A stretch of 64,000 bases of DNA from UBA10649 sp963793105 (GCA_963793105.1 CAWBZB010000003.1:434001-498000); one strand, 5' to 3'; positions 26,261 through 37,387 are shown, numbered from the stretch's first letter. Made by a program: numbers and translations. The notes: a model not told the origin generated them from the letters alone.

Positions 26261-27406
26261 TCACTTCCGTGCCAGCAGATCGACGAGTTGCGGCCCACCC
26301 TCGTCGGCTGCCAGCCGCGCCCCTCGACGGGTGAACGCAGGCACCGTGCTCACCAGCCCGCTGTCCCCCCGGGCCAGCACATGAACGCCCGACACCACCC
26401 GGCGACCCGTCTCGTCGCGTCCCAGATGCATCACGACGTCGACGGCGGCGGCCACCAGCGCATGCACCGCCATCCGATCGAGACCGGCGGCAAGTCCGAG
26501 AGCCTCGAGCCGGGCCGGGACGTCGGCCGCCGAGTTGGCATGCACGGTGCCCATCCCGCCTTCGTGACCGGTGTTCATCGCCGCCAGCAGGTCCACGACC
26601 TCGGCACCGCGCACCTCCCCGAGCACCAGCCGGTCCGGACGCATGCGCAGGGCCTGTCGAACCAGGTCTCGGAGGGTGACGACGCCGGCCCCCTCGATGT
26701 TGGGCGTGCGCGCCTGCATGCGAACCACGTGACGATGTCGCGGCAGCAACTCGGTGGAGTCCTCCACGATCACTATCCGCTCACGCTCGTCCACCAGGCC
26801 GAGCAGCGTCGACAGGACGGTCGTCTTGCCGCTGCCCGTGCCGCCACTGATCAGGATGGCCAGGCGGGCTTCGACCAGGGTCCTCAGCAGCGCGGCCCCC
26901 TCCCGGTCGACGGATCCGCGCGCGATCAGCTCCTCCAGGGTGAATGCCTCCCGTGGAGGGACGCGCAGCGAGATCAACGTGCCGTCCACGGCGACCGGGG
27001 GGATGACGCAGTGCAGCCGGACACCGTCTGGCAGTCGGGCATCCACGAACGGCGCCGCCTCGTCGAGCCGGCGCCCAGCCGAGGTGGCGAGCCGCTGCGC
27101 GAGCCGGCGAACGTCGGTCTCGGTGCGAAAACGGACGTCCGTGAGCATCAGGCCCTCACCGCAGTCCACCCACACCTGTGACGGGCCGTTCACGATGACG
27201 TCGGTGACGTCCCGTCGACGGAGCAGCGGATCCAGCGGCCCTGCCCCGACCAGTTCCTGGCGCAAGGTTCCGACGAGCTCGAGGATCGCCGCATCGCCGA
27301 GCACCAGGCCCTCAGCGCGCAGTGCGGCGGCCACCCGGGCCGGCGTCGCGTCGCCGTCGTGCGCGACGAGCCTCGCGCGGACGCGCTCGACGAGGGCCGC
27401 GCTCAC
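26261..27406 (-). CDS. tadA: TadA-type pilus assembly ATPase
   Basis: A 381-residue secretion ATPase (CpaF/TadA). The N-terminal domain is followed by Walker A GGTGSGKTT near residue 175, the Asp box IVIVEDSTEL, Walker B DRLVLGEVRG and His box TGHEGGMGTVHANS. It powers assembly of the DUF4244 pilus. The GTG start overlaps the cpaE-like stop. It is one of the few tad genes here with an unbroken frame. Confidence 0.92.
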   Translation of the reverse strand: MSAALVERVRARLVAHDGDATPARVAAALRAEGLVLGDAAILELVGTLRQELVGAGPLDPLLRRRDVTDVIVNGPSQVWVDCGEGLMLTDVRFRTETDVRRLAQRLATSAGRRLDEAAPFVDARLPDGVRLHCVIPPVAVDGTLISLRVPPREAFTLEELIARGSVDREGAALLRTLVEARLAILISGGTGSGKTTVLSTLLGLVDERERIVIVEDSTELLPRHRHVVRMQARTPNIEGAGVVTLRDLVRQALRMRPDRLVLGEVRGAEVVDLLAAMNTGHEGGMGTVHANSAADVPARLEALGLAAGLDRMAVHALVAAAVDVVMHLGRDETGRRVVSGVHVLARGDSGLVSTVPAFTRRGARLAADEGGPQLVDLLARK

Positions 27407-28475
27407 GCGACACCGCCGGGCTTCGACGACACGATCGGAACGACCGCGGCGCAGGCTCGCCCGTAGCCGTCCCGCAGCGAGGGTCGGTCGCCGTCGTCCG
27501 CCCGCGCGACCAGTGCGACGGAGTAGGGCAGCCTCGCCACGACGGGCAGGCGCAACGCTGACAGCACCGCGTCCCCATGCACGCCCTTCGCGTCGCTCCG
27601 CAGCACCAGTTCGAGGGACGTGCAACGAGACTCGAGCTCGGCGGACAGTCGGGCCGCAGCGGCGCAGGCCCGAACATGGTTGGCGGTCACGATCAGGGTG
27701 CGGTCGGCGCGGGCCAGCACGAGCTCCGTCATCGCGCCGAGGACCCTCGGGAGGTCGACGATGACGAGGTCGTAGCCGCGCACGCCGGCGTCGAGGACCG
27801 ATCCGACCACTTCGCGCCGGCACGCTCGTGGTCCCGTCCCGCCCCCACGACAGCACCGAGACGCCGCTCGACCTGCGGCAGGGCCTGGTCGAGAGCAGGC
27901 GCGCCCAGTCGTCCTCGCGCGTCCACGAGGTCGGCCCAGCGGATCCCCGCTGCGTCCTCCACGCCCAGCAGCACGTCCAGCCCGCCGGCGAGCGGGTCGG
28001 CGTCGACGAGCAGCACCCGCAGGGACCGACCGGCAGCCGCCAGCGCAAGCGTCGCCGCGAACGTCGAGGCTCCCGCGCCGCCGCCGGACCCGACGACCGC
28101 GAGTACCGAACCGTCGCGGGCCAGGCCCTCGCTGCTGTCCGCGAGTCGATCGATCAGCCACCGTTCGCCGTCCGGGAGGGCGACGACGTGCTCGGCCCCG
28201 AGGGCGACCGCCCGTTGCCAGTCCTCGGCAGCCGGCTCCCGGGACAGGAGCACGACGTCCCGGCGTCGCCCGAGCCCGGCACGGGCCATCCCCTCAGCCT
28301 GGTCGGCGCCGATCATCACCAGGGGAGACGCCTGCCAGCGGCCGCGGGCGCCCTCGGCGTCGGTCGCCAGGTGAACGTCCACGCCGTTGGCGGCGGCCAG
28401 CCGCAGCACGTCGTCGATGAGGTCCCCGTCACCGCTCACCAGCAGCGGCCGCACCCCGTTCAGTGAACCCGTCAC
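27403..28475 (-). pseudogene. CpaE/Ssd-like MinD-family ATPase, frameshifted
   Basis: The septum-site/pilus-localising ATPase that heads actinobacterial tad operons (Rv3660c type). N-terminal receiver-like half, then a deviant Walker A VVGSGGGAGAST and DADPLAGGLDVLLG. The frame is broken twice. From QVE the sequence continues as SGVSVLSWGRDG in the second frame (near 27870) and as EVVGSVLDAGVRGYDLVIVD in the third (near 27808). Removing one base at each site restores the family's sequence. Start GTG 28475 has GGGAGGAAG upstream. Confidence 0.78.
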
Positions 28476-28605
28476 GCCCGTCTTCCTCCCTCATCGCCCA
28501 CGTCCGAGGACACCGTCCCGGCCGCCGGTGGCACGTCGCCATCGGCAGCCGCGAGCTGTGGACCGACGACCGCCCGTGGCAGGTCTGTGGATGGTCATCA
28601 ACGGG

Positions 28606-28617
28606 TACCGTGAAGGC
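28606..28617 (+). promoter_or_regulatory. leaderless-type -10 box for the HAD phosphatase
   Basis: TACCGT (28606-28611) ends 6 nt before the ATG at 28618. Confidence 0.4.
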
Positions 28618-29460
28618 ATGACCGACGACGTCGCGCAGGACATCCCCGGAGAGGCCCTCGCCGGCGGTGCGCAGCCGCCGCACGCCGCCGCGTTCTTCGA
28701 CCTCGACAAGACGATCCTGGCGAAGTCGAGTTCCTTCGCCTTCGCGCGGCCCTTCTACAAGGAGGGCTTGATCGGCCGTAGCGACGTGATCCGCAGCGCG
28801 TACGCCCAGTTCGTGTACCTGGCGTCGGGCGCGGACCACGACCAGATGGAGACCATGCGCGAGTACATGTCCAAGCTGGTCACCGGCTGGGAGGTCGAGA
28901 AGGTCCAGGCAATCGTCGGCGAGACGCTCGACGACATCGTCGACCCGATGGTCTACGAGGAGGCGGTGCTCCTCATCGCGGAGCACAAGGCGGCCGGCCG
29001 GGACGTCATCATCATCTCCTCGTCGGGAACGGACGTCGTCGAGCCGATCGGGCAGCGGCTGGGCGCCGACCTCGCGATCGGCACGCAGGTCAAGATCGAG
29101 GACGGCGAGTACACCGGCGAGATCCTCTTCTACGCCTACGGCGAGGGCAAGGCCGAGGCCATGCGCACGCTCGCCGAGGAGCGCGGCTACGACCTCGCCG
29201 ACTCGTACGCCTACACCGACTCGCACACCGACCTGCCGATGCTCGAGGTTGTGGGCCACCCGGTGGCCGTCAACCCCGATTCCGAGCTGCGGAAGATCGC
29301 CGCGGAGCGAGGGTGGCCGATGAGCGACTTCGCCAAGCCGGTGGCGATGCGCGAGCAGGCGACGAAGCGACAGGCCCTTGCGGCGGGCGCGGGAGTGGCG
29401 TTGAGCGCCGTGGCCCTGGGCATCACCTGGTACGCGCGCCGACGCGGTCCCCGCCCCTGA
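28618..29460 (+). CDS. HAD-IB phosphatase (SerB-like) with C-terminal anchor
   Basis: A 280-residue HAD hydrolase. Motif I FFDLDKTIL holds the nucleophile Asp near 23. Motif II is IISSSGTD, and motif III/IV includes K in GEGKAEAM and YTDSHTDLPML. The cap is small and helical as in SerB/RsfA-type IB enzymes. A C-terminal hydrophobic helix of about 18 residues followed by basic residues suggests membrane attachment. Its position divergent from the cpaE-like gene matches mycobacterial Rv3661. The substrate is unknown. Confidence 0.87.
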   Translation: MTDDVAQDIPGEALAGGAQPPHAAAFFDLDKTILAKSSSFAFARPFYKEGLIGRSDVIRSAYAQFVYLASGADHDQMETMREYMSKLVTGWEVEKVQAIVGETLDDIVDPMVYEEAVLLIAEHKAAGRDVIIISSSGTDVVEPIGQRLGADLAIGTQVKIEDGEYTGEILFYAYGEGKAEAMRTLAEERGYDLADSYAYTDSHTDLPMLEVVGHPVAVNPDSELRKIAAERGWPMSDFAKPVAMREQATKRQALAAGAGVALSAVALGITWYARRRGPRP

Positions 29461-29497
29461 CCGCCGACCCCCTGCGACCCGAACCGCCGACCCCGAA

Positions 29498-29564
29498 CCG
29501 CCGAGCCCTGCAGCAAGCCGCAACAAGAAGGACCGGTGGTCCCGACTGCTGCAGGGCTCGGCGG
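29498..29564. repeat. CCGCCGA-family palindrome
   Basis: 18-bp perfect arms (CCGCCGAGCCCTGCAGCA at 29498-29515, complement at 29547-29564) between convergent genes. The right side of the loop contains ACCGGTGGTCCCGA, shared with the palindrome at 30564-30628. Confidence 0.7.
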
Positions 29565-29573
29565 AATCTCGGG

Positions 29574-30485
29574 CTATAGCCGTGCCCGCAGTCGATCGGC
29601 CAGCGCCGGACCGGCCAGATCCCTCCAGCCCCAGCGCAGGACCTGCAGGCCCGCCGCCCGGAGATCGTCCTCGCGCCGCTTCTCCGCGTAGAGGGCCTCC
29701 GGGTCGTCGTACTTCAGCCGGCCGTCGCACTCCCCGACCAGCCTGACGTGGTCCCAGTAGAAGTCCACCCGGCCGAGGAGCCGACCGCCGACCCCGCGCA
29801 CCTCGACCTGCATGCGGGGCAGCGGCAGGTCATGCCGCACGAAGTAGGCCCAGGACCCGGACTCGAGCACCGACTCCCGCAAGGCGTCCACATGCTCCAG
29901 GGCCACGGCAGCCCGACGACAGCCACGCATGCCCGCGGCAGCCACCACGTACGACGCTAGGTCCTCGAACCGCGCTGCACCCCCGCGCAGGGCGGCGTCC
30001 CCAGCCGACAGCGCGTCGGACAGCGGGCGGGTCCGGGCGATGTCGAACCAGGTCCTCGCGGGCGAGGTGAGAGCCACGCCCTCATCGATGATGTCCGCGA
30101 CGCCCAGGTCCAGTTCCCGGAAGCTGACTCCGCTGCGCCGGCCCGACCACTGCCCGGGTGGGACGAGCAGAGTCACCCTCGACGGCACCCCCGTGAACAA
30201 CGGGAGGCCGTGGAGCAGCGCCGCGCTCTCGTAGCCGACCACGGCGTCGGGGTTGCGTCGGGCGGCCGCGACCACTCGATGGACGTGATCCAGCCGCGCC
30301 CGAGCGAAGGCGTCGAACCCGACGGGCGCCCAGTCCGTGCTCCGATAGGCGTCCCGTGCCAGGCGCTCCCACCGGCCGGAGGCGACGCGGTACCTCGCCT
30401 GATCCGCGCTGAGGCCGGTCTCGACGGCGGCAGCCAGAGGGAACACCGTCGGCAGTGGCGGATCGGCTCCCAGGCGTCGTGGCAT
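29574..30485 (-). CDS. AbiEi/DUF559-like nuclease-fold protein
   Basis: A 303-residue protein common in actinobacteria. The N-terminal part resembles AbiEi-type winged-helix proteins (SADQARYRVASGRWERL, then AYRSTDW). The C-terminal part has a DUF559/Vsr-like restriction fold (VDFYWDHVRLVGECDGRLKY with Asp and Glu as candidate metal ligands, then a W-rich strand). Such proteins are usually orphan homologues of AbiE antitoxins fused to an endonuclease-like domain; no toxin gene is beside it. Start ATG 30485 lacks an obvious ribosome site. Confidence 0.65.
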   Translation of the reverse strand: MPRRLGADPPLPTVFPLAAAVETGLSADQARYRVASGRWERLARDAYRSTDWAPVGFDAFARARLDHVHRVVAAARRNPDAVVGYESAALLHGLPLFTGVPSRVTLLVPPGQWSGRRSGVSFRELDLGVADIIDEGVALTSPARTWFDIARTRPLSDALSAGDAALRGGAARFEDLASYVVAAAGMRGCRRAAVALEHVDALRESVLESGSWAYFVRHDLPLPRMQVEVRGVGGRLLGRVDFYWDHVRLVGECDGRLKYDDPEALYAEKRREDDLRAAGLQVLRWGWRDLAGPALADRLRARL

Positions 30486-30563
30486 GGCGTCACGATGCAG
30501 CGCGCGGCGGGCGGTGGCGCTCGGGATGTCGCTCCGGTGGATGGCTGCCACGGCCCTGTGGAT

Positions 30564-30628
30564 CGCCGACCCCTGCACCAATCGGGGCCAACGGGCACCG
30601 GTGGTCCCGATTGGTGCAGGGGTCGGCG
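30564..30628. repeat. CCGCCGA-family palindrome, second copy
   Basis: 23-bp perfect arms, 30564-30586 and 30606-30628 (CGCCGACCCCTGCACC...). It shares the CGCCGA arms and the ACCGGTGGTCCCGA loop with 29498-29564. It lies between two minus-strand genes. Confidence 0.7.
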
Positions 30629-30645
30629 GAAGGCGGGGCGGGCAG

Positions 30646-31426
30646 TCAGGGGACGGTGACGGCTCGGGCGCCCAGGGCGAACGCGGTCGCCTGCCACACG
30701 ATGAACTCCGACACCCCGGCGCGGGAGCCCGACCGCATACGCCCGCAGGGCCTGTACATAGGCCGGGCGGCCGAGCTCGAGCATGCCGTGCTCCGGGATG
30801 CTGAACAGCGACGGGTCGACCCCGCGGCCGGCGAGAACCAGGCGCGTCGTCGCCCGCGCCAGCAGACCGGACCCCCAGGCGAACGGCCGCAGGACCGCCA
30901 CCTCCCCGTGGGCGATCGCCGCCACCACGAGCGCCGGCGCCTGCGTGGGCGCGGTCAGGGTGCGGGCCAGCAGCGCGAGCCGGTCCGCGGCGGCGGCCGC
31001 CGGCACGACGGGACCGAGGTTCAGTGGATCGTCGGCGGTGTCCACCCGGCGTGGTCGGCCCAAGCCTTCGGACGGCTCGAATCCCGTCGCCGTCAGGGCG
31101 TGCAGGTGCGCGAGGGCCTGCAGCGGGGCTCGCGAGAAGACGTCCACCTGCGTCGGGACGGCCGCCGTCAGCCTGAGCGCGGCATCCAGCACGCGGCCCA
31201 TCGGGGACTCGTCGGGGAGCACGAGGTCGGCGCCGTCGATGGCCGCGGAGTCGCGGGCTCCACGCTGGATCGACGCAGACGCCACCTCCGCCGCCGCACC
31301 GCGCACGTCGCGCCGCCACAGCAGCGCGTCGATCTCCTCCCTGGCCGCGAGGACGGCGGCCGCCACCGTCTCGTCGGCGGCGAGGACGGCGAGGGGGTCA
31401 CTCCGGGTCTCGGACACAGCCCCCAT
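30646..31426 (-). pseudogene. Rv3662c-like conserved protein, frameshifted
   Basis: A conserved actinobacterial protein of about 259 residues that recurs between the tad/HAD genes and acs. It is mostly helical, with an AHGEVAVLRPFAWGSGLLAR motif resembling the core of Fic-like or oxidoreductase-labelled proteins, but function is unknown. The frame breaks near 30724; removing one base restores the family C-terminus AGVSEFIVWQATAFALGAR and the stop at 30646. It is divergent from acs with a 30-bp gap. Confidence 0.7.
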
Positions 31427-31456
31427 CTAACCGACTGCTTTGGTTCACTAGTGATC

Positions 31457-33439
<1,983 letters not shown>

Positions 33440-33465
33440 CGTTCCGCGCCCTCGGAGCGGTTGGC

Positions 33466-33477
33466 TAGGGTGAACGG
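33466..33477 (+). promoter_or_regulatory. leaderless-type -10 box for nhaA
   Basis: TAGGGT (33466-33471) ends 6 nt before the ATG at 33478, only 26 nt after the acs stop, so nhaA probably has its own promoter. Confidence 0.4.
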
Positions 33478-34761
33478 ATGAGCAGCAACGAGTTCCTAGC
33501 ACGTCCCGGGCTCAGCCAGGTCACCTGGTTGCGGGAGCAGCTGCGGGACGAGACGTTCGGCGGGATCATCCTGCTCATCGCGGCCACGGTGGCCCTGGTC
33601 TGGGCGAACTCCCCATGGGGCGACAGCTATTCGGCGCTGGTCGACACCAAGGTGGGGCCGATATCCCTGCACCTGGACCTGCCGCTCGGTATCTGGGCCG
33701 CCGACGGTCTGCTGGCCGTGTTCTTCTTCGTGGTCGGACTGGAGCTCAAGCACGAACTGACGGTCGGCTCCCTCTCGCACATGCGGGAGGCAGTGGTGCC
33801 GGCGGCGGCTGCGATCGGCGGCATGGTGGTGCCGGCGGCGATCTTCGTCGCTGTGAACATGGCGGCCCCTGACGGTGACGTCTCGGGCTGGGGAATCCCG
33901 ATGGCGACTGACATCGCCTTCGCCCTGGCCGTCCTGGCGGTCGTCGGACGCCGGCTCCCCGTCGCCCTGCGGGCCTTCCTCCTCACCCTCGCGGTCGTCG
34001 ACGACCTCGGCGCCATCACCGTCATCGCGATCTTCTACTCCGACAAGTTCTCCCTGCTGTGGTTCACGGCCGCGCTGGCGACCTTCGTCATCTACGCCCT
34101 GGCGCAGCGGCGTCGCATCACCACGCCCTTCCTGTACGTGCCGCTCGTGCTTCTGGGCTGGTACTTCACCCACGAGAGCGGCGTGCACGCCACCATCGCC
34201 GGCGTGGTCTTCGGGTTCCTCACGCGGGTGCGCCCCGACCCGGGCGAGAAGGAGTCCCCCGCGGACCGGCTCGGGCACCGGATCCACCCGATCAGTGCCG
34301 GCCTGTGCGTTCCGCTGTTCGCGTTCTTCGCCGCTGGCGTCGACTTCCGTTCCGTCGGGTTCGCCGACTCGCTCACGACCCCGGTGGCGATCGGCGTGAT
34401 CCTGGGCCTGGTCGTCGGCAAGCCGCTGGGGGTGCTGGCGGCTGCCTGGCTCACCGCCCGCTTCACGCGGGCCAGCCTCAACGCGGACATGGCCTGGCGT
34501 GACGTCGGGGCAATCGGGGTCCTGGCCGGAATCGGTTTCACGGTGGCCCTGCTCATCACCGAGCTGGCCTACAAGACCGAGGAGGGCCTGCTGGACTCCG
34601 CGAAGGTCGCCGTCCTCACGGCGTCCGTCGCCGCTGCCGTCCTTGCGGCGATCGTGCTGCGCGCGCGCAACCGCCACTACGCGGAGGTCTACGCCCGCGA
34701 GGAGCTCGACGAGGATCACGACGGAATCCCGGACGTGTACGAGGCCGACGACTCCCGATAG
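33478..34761 (+). CDS. nhaA: Na+/H+ antiporter NhaA
   Basis: A 427-residue, about 12-span antiporter that expels sodium in exchange for protons. The ion-binding aspartate pair is in AVVDDLGAITVIAIFY near residues 175-178. The VFFFVVGLELK helix and PMATDIAFALAVLAVVG region are also conserved. A hydrophilic acidic C-terminal tail follows (EELDEDHDGIPDVYE), resembling a single EF-hand-like DxDxDG loop, which is unusual for NhaA. Confidence 0.93.
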   Translation: MSSNEFLARPGLSQVTWLREQLRDETFGGIILLIAATVALVWANSPWGDSYSALVDTKVGPISLHLDLPLGIWAADGLLAVFFFVVGLELKHELTVGSLSHMREAVVPAAAAIGGMVVPAAIFVAVNMAAPDGDVSGWGIPMATDIAFALAVLAVVGRRLPVALRAFLLTLAVVDDLGAITVIAIFYSDKFSLLWFTAALATFVIYALAQRRRITTPFLYVPLVLLGWYFTHESGVHATIAGVVFGFLTRVRPDPGEKESPADRLGHRIHPISAGLCVPLFAFFAAGVDFRSVGFADSLTTPVAIGVILGLVVGKPLGVLAAAWLTARFTRASLNADMAWRDVGAIGVLAGIGFTVALLITELAYKTEEGLLDSAKVAVLTASVAAAVLAAIVLRARNRHYAEVYAREELDEDHDGIPDVYEADDSR

Positions 34762-34792
34762 CCTTCGGGAACCTGCCCAATCGGAGGACGAC

Positions 34793-35209
34793 ATGCCACC
34801 CCAGCCCCAGCCGAGCATCAAGGACCTGGTCACCAAGACCGTCGCTGACGCGCAGCGACTGGCCAAGGCGCAGGCCGACCTCTTCAAGACGGAGATGACG
34901 GAGTCCGGCACCAAGGTCGGGATCGGCGGTGCGCTGGGCCTGGCCACGATGCTGGTCGCCGTCTTCGCCGTGCTCTTCCTCCTCCTCACGATCGCCTTCG
35001 TCCTCGTCGCGCTCGGACTGCCGATCTGGGCCGGCATGCTGATCGTCGCGGTGCTGCTGATCATCACTGCGGCCATCACGGCCTTCCTTGCGAAGAGGAA
35101 CTTCGACGAGGCGACTCCGCCGACCATCGCGATGGCCGAGCTGGAGAAGACCAAGGCTGCCCTCTCGGGCCGGCCGGCTGCCGAGGCGCCTGAAGTCACG
35201 GGCACGTAG
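34793..35209 (+). CDS. phage-holin-superfamily membrane protein (DUF1469-like)
   Basis: A 138-residue protein: amphipathic N-terminal helix (residues 8-38), two strongly hydrophobic spans separated by a short turn (about 45-95), and a soluble tail. This is the Actino-type holin-superfamily III layout (Rv3669 relative), of unknown function. GGAGG 5 nt before the ATG fixes the start at 34793. The next gene begins 5 bp after the stop. Confidence 0.8.
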   Translation: MPPQPQPSIKDLVTKTVADAQRLAKAQADLFKTEMTESGTKVGIGGALGLATMLVAVFAVLFLLLTIAFVLVALGLPIWAGMLIVAVLLIITAAITAFLAKRNFDEATPPTIAMAELEKTKAALSGRPAAEAPEVTGT

Positions 35210-35213
35210 GCAC

Positions 35214-36134
35214 GTGCCCCTGCCTGAACCCGATGCAGCCATCCGGGTCGCCGGACCGTGGACGCACCGGGATGTCTCGGCGAACGGTGCCCGTTTCCAC
35301 GTCGTCGACATCGGCGACGGTCCCGCCGTCCTGCTGCTGCACGGCTTCCCGACCTTCTGGTGGACCTGGCGCGACCAGCTGACGGCCCTCGCCGCGGCCG
35401 GCTACCGCGCGATCGCCATGGACCTGCGCGGCTACGGCGGCTCGGACCACCCGCCCGAGGGGTACGACCCCCGGACCCTGTCAGCCGACGTGGCTGGCGT
35501 GATCCGCAGCATGGGCGTCCAGGAGGCGGTGATCGTCGGGCACGGCTGGGGAGGCCTGGTGGCGTGGTCGACCGCGGTCCTGGAGCCCGAGGTCGTGCGG
35601 GCCATCGTCCCGGTGTCCATGCCGCACCCGCGCACGCTGCGCCGAGCCCTCCTGACGGACGGCAGCCAGCGCGCGGCGATGAGGTACGCGATCGGATTCC
35701 AGTGGCCGTTCCTTCCCGAGCGGTCACTCACCGCGCGCGACGGGGAGCGGGTGCGCGACCTGCTTTCCGAGTGGTCCCTCGACGACTCCTGGCTCGACGA
35801 CGCCACGGCCGACACGTTCCGCAGCGCGTTCCTGCGCTGGCCGACCGCGCACACGGCGGTCGAGTACCACCGATGGGCCGCGCGCTCGTCGATCCGCCCC
35901 GACGGCATCAGCTACATGTCCCTGATGGAGGCTCCGGTCCAGCGCGCCGTCCTGCAACTGCACGGAGCGCAGGATCCCATGATGCTTGCCTCCTCCGTCG
36001 AGGGCAGCGACGCCTACGTTCGCGCCCCGTACACCCGGATCGATCTGGAGACCGGTCACTTCCCTCACGAGGAGCAGCCGGAGCAGTTCACCGCCGCGCT
36101 CACCGACTGGTTGCGCGACGTCGAGCGACCATGA
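35214..36134 (+). CDS. alpha/beta hydrolase, epoxide-hydrolase-like
   Basis: A 306-residue hydrolase. Oxyanion HGFPTFWWTWRDQ, nucleophile elbow VGHGWGG which has Gly in place of the usual Asp/Ser side chain, acid region GAQDPMM, and His in ETGHFPHEE. In epoxide hydrolases the elbow is GxDxG; here the central residue is Trp (HGWGG), so the catalytic nucleophile is not evident and activity is uncertain. Position matches mycobacterial ephE. The GTG start at 35214 is 5 bp after the previous stop. Confidence 0.75.
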   Translation: MPLPEPDAAIRVAGPWTHRDVSANGARFHVVDIGDGPAVLLLHGFPTFWWTWRDQLTALAAAGYRAIAMDLRGYGGSDHPPEGYDPRTLSADVAGVIRSMGVQEAVIVGHGWGGLVAWSTAVLEPEVVRAIVPVSMPHPRTLRRALLTDGSQRAAMRYAIGFQWPFLPERSLTARDGERVRDLLSEWSLDDSWLDDATADTFRSAFLRWPTAHTAVEYHRWAARSSIRPDGISYMSLMEAPVQRAVLQLHGAQDPMMLASSVEGSDAYVRAPYTRIDLETGHFPHEEQPEQFTAALTDWLRDVERP

Positions 36135-36571
36135 CGCCGGATCGGCCTCGCGACCGGCTCGGCAGGCCGCTGCCCCACGACGCGGATCCCGAACGCGTGG
36201 CTCCCGGCATCCCGGACGTGGACGACCTGTCCGACGACCAGGTGTGGCAGCTCGGCGTGGACTACCTGGCCCGGGGCATGCCCTTCCACGCACACGAGGT
36301 CTTCGAGATGCGCTGGCGGACGGCGAGCCCGGCGGCGCGGGACGCGTGGCGTGGCCTGGCGCAGTGGGGGGCCGCCCTGACCCATCGCGCACGGGGCAAC
36401 ACCGTGGGTTCCCGGGCACTGGCGGCCAGGACACTCGACACGCTGTCCGGTGCCGGCCACGTCCCGCCATGCGTCGATCTGCCGCGCATCGAGGCGACCT
36501 GCCGCGAGATTCTCGGCGAGAGCGGGGCCGTGGGCGGCGCCGGAAGCGACGAGCCGAAGGGTGCACCGTGA
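36131..36571 (+). CDS. DUF309-family protein
   Basis: A 146-residue protein. The DUF309 core YLARGMPFHAHEVFEMRW (a helical H-x-H-E motif) is followed by RGLAQWGAALTH. DUF309 proteins are small helical proteins of unknown function. ATGA overlap with the upstream hydrolase and GTGA overlap with the downstream gene show an operon. Confidence 0.82.
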   Translation: MTPDRPRDRLGRPLPHDADPERVAPGIPDVDDLSDDQVWQLGVDYLARGMPFHAHEVFEMRWRTASPAARDAWRGLAQWGAALTHRARGNTVGSRALAARTLDTLSGAGHVPPCVDLPRIEATCREILGESGAVGGAGSDEPKGAP

Positions 36572-36784
36572 AGGGCATCGTGTTCACGGAGTTCCTCGAC
36601 ATGGTCGACTCCGTCTACTCGCCCGAGGTCGTCGAGGACATCATCGAGGCGAGCGAGCTCGCGTCCGCAGGGCCGTACACGGCGGTCGGCACCTATCCCT
36701 CCCTCCCTTGGGATGGAGACCCTCGCGAGTGCCCTGCCTGATCGTGTGGAGACGCCGGAGCCCGCGGCCGGTGGCCGAGTCGGA
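36568..36784 (+). pseudogene. truncated heme NO-binding (HNOB) domain gene
   Basis: Starts at GTG 36568 overlapping the DUF309 stop. The first 45 residues match the start of heme-NO-binding proteins (MKGIVFTEFLDMVDS, then ASAGPYTAVGTYP). One extra base near 36711 shifts the frame; the expected continuation METLASALPDR is in the next frame. The domain should run about 180 residues and carry a proximal His, but the sequence is lost within about 25 residues at the end of the convergent TetR gene. It is a remnant unable to bind heme. Confidence 0.7.
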
Positions 36785-37387
36785 CTAGGCCGCCGTGAGG
36801 CCGCCGAGGAGGGCGTCCAGCATGCCGCCGAAGGTCTGGCCCGCGTCCGCGGTGAAGCTGATGCCCGCCAGTTCCAGGCTGACCGCCCCGTGGATCGCGG
36901 CCCAGATCTGCTGGGCGATCTCGACGTCGTCCTCCGCAGCAAGCTGACCGGACTCCATCGCGTCGCCAACCCGAACCACCAGTTCGCCAAACGTGGACGC
37001 CGCGCGGTCGAGCGCCTCCTGCGAGAGTTCGAGCTCGAGCATCTGCTGGAACATGAGCTGGTACAGGTGCGGATGGCCGATGGCGAAGTCCCGGTACGCC
37101 CCGCACCCCCTGCGCAGTCGACTGAGCGCATCCGGCCCGCTGGCCGACGTGATCGCGTGATGGAGCTCGTCGAAGCCACGGACGAACAGGGCCTCGAGCA
37201 ACCCGTCCTTGCCGCCGAACCGCGAGTACACGCCCATGGGTGCCACGCCCGCGTGGGCGGCGACGGACCGCACGGTGATCGCCTCGGTTCCGCCTTCCTC
37301 GAGCAGGGCGAGTGCCGCGGTCTCCAGGGACTCGCTGACCTCGGCGCTCGCGGTTCGCGATCGGGCCGGGGGTTGCGGACGCGTCAT
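36785..37387 (-). CDS. TetR-family regulator
   Basis: A 200-residue repressor. The N-terminal helix-turn-helix is ITVRSVAAHAGVAPMGVYSRFGGKDGLL at about residues 37-64 (read in parts), and a ligand-binding helical domain of the TetR_C type follows. ATG 37387 has TATACT 6 nt upstream. It is divergent from an MFS exporter across 52 bp containing inverted repeats, the standard layout of a repressor controlling a drug pump and itself. Confidence 0.9.
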   Translation of the reverse strand: MTRPQPPARSRTASAEVSESLETAALALLEEGGTEAITVRSVAAHAGVAPMGVYSRFGGKDGLLEALFVRGFDELHHAITSASGPDALSRLRRGCGAYRDFAIGHPHLYQLMFQQMLELELSQEALDRAASTFGELVVRVGDAMESGQLAAEDDVEIAQQIWAAIHGAVSLELAGISFTADAGQTFGGMLDALLGGLTAA

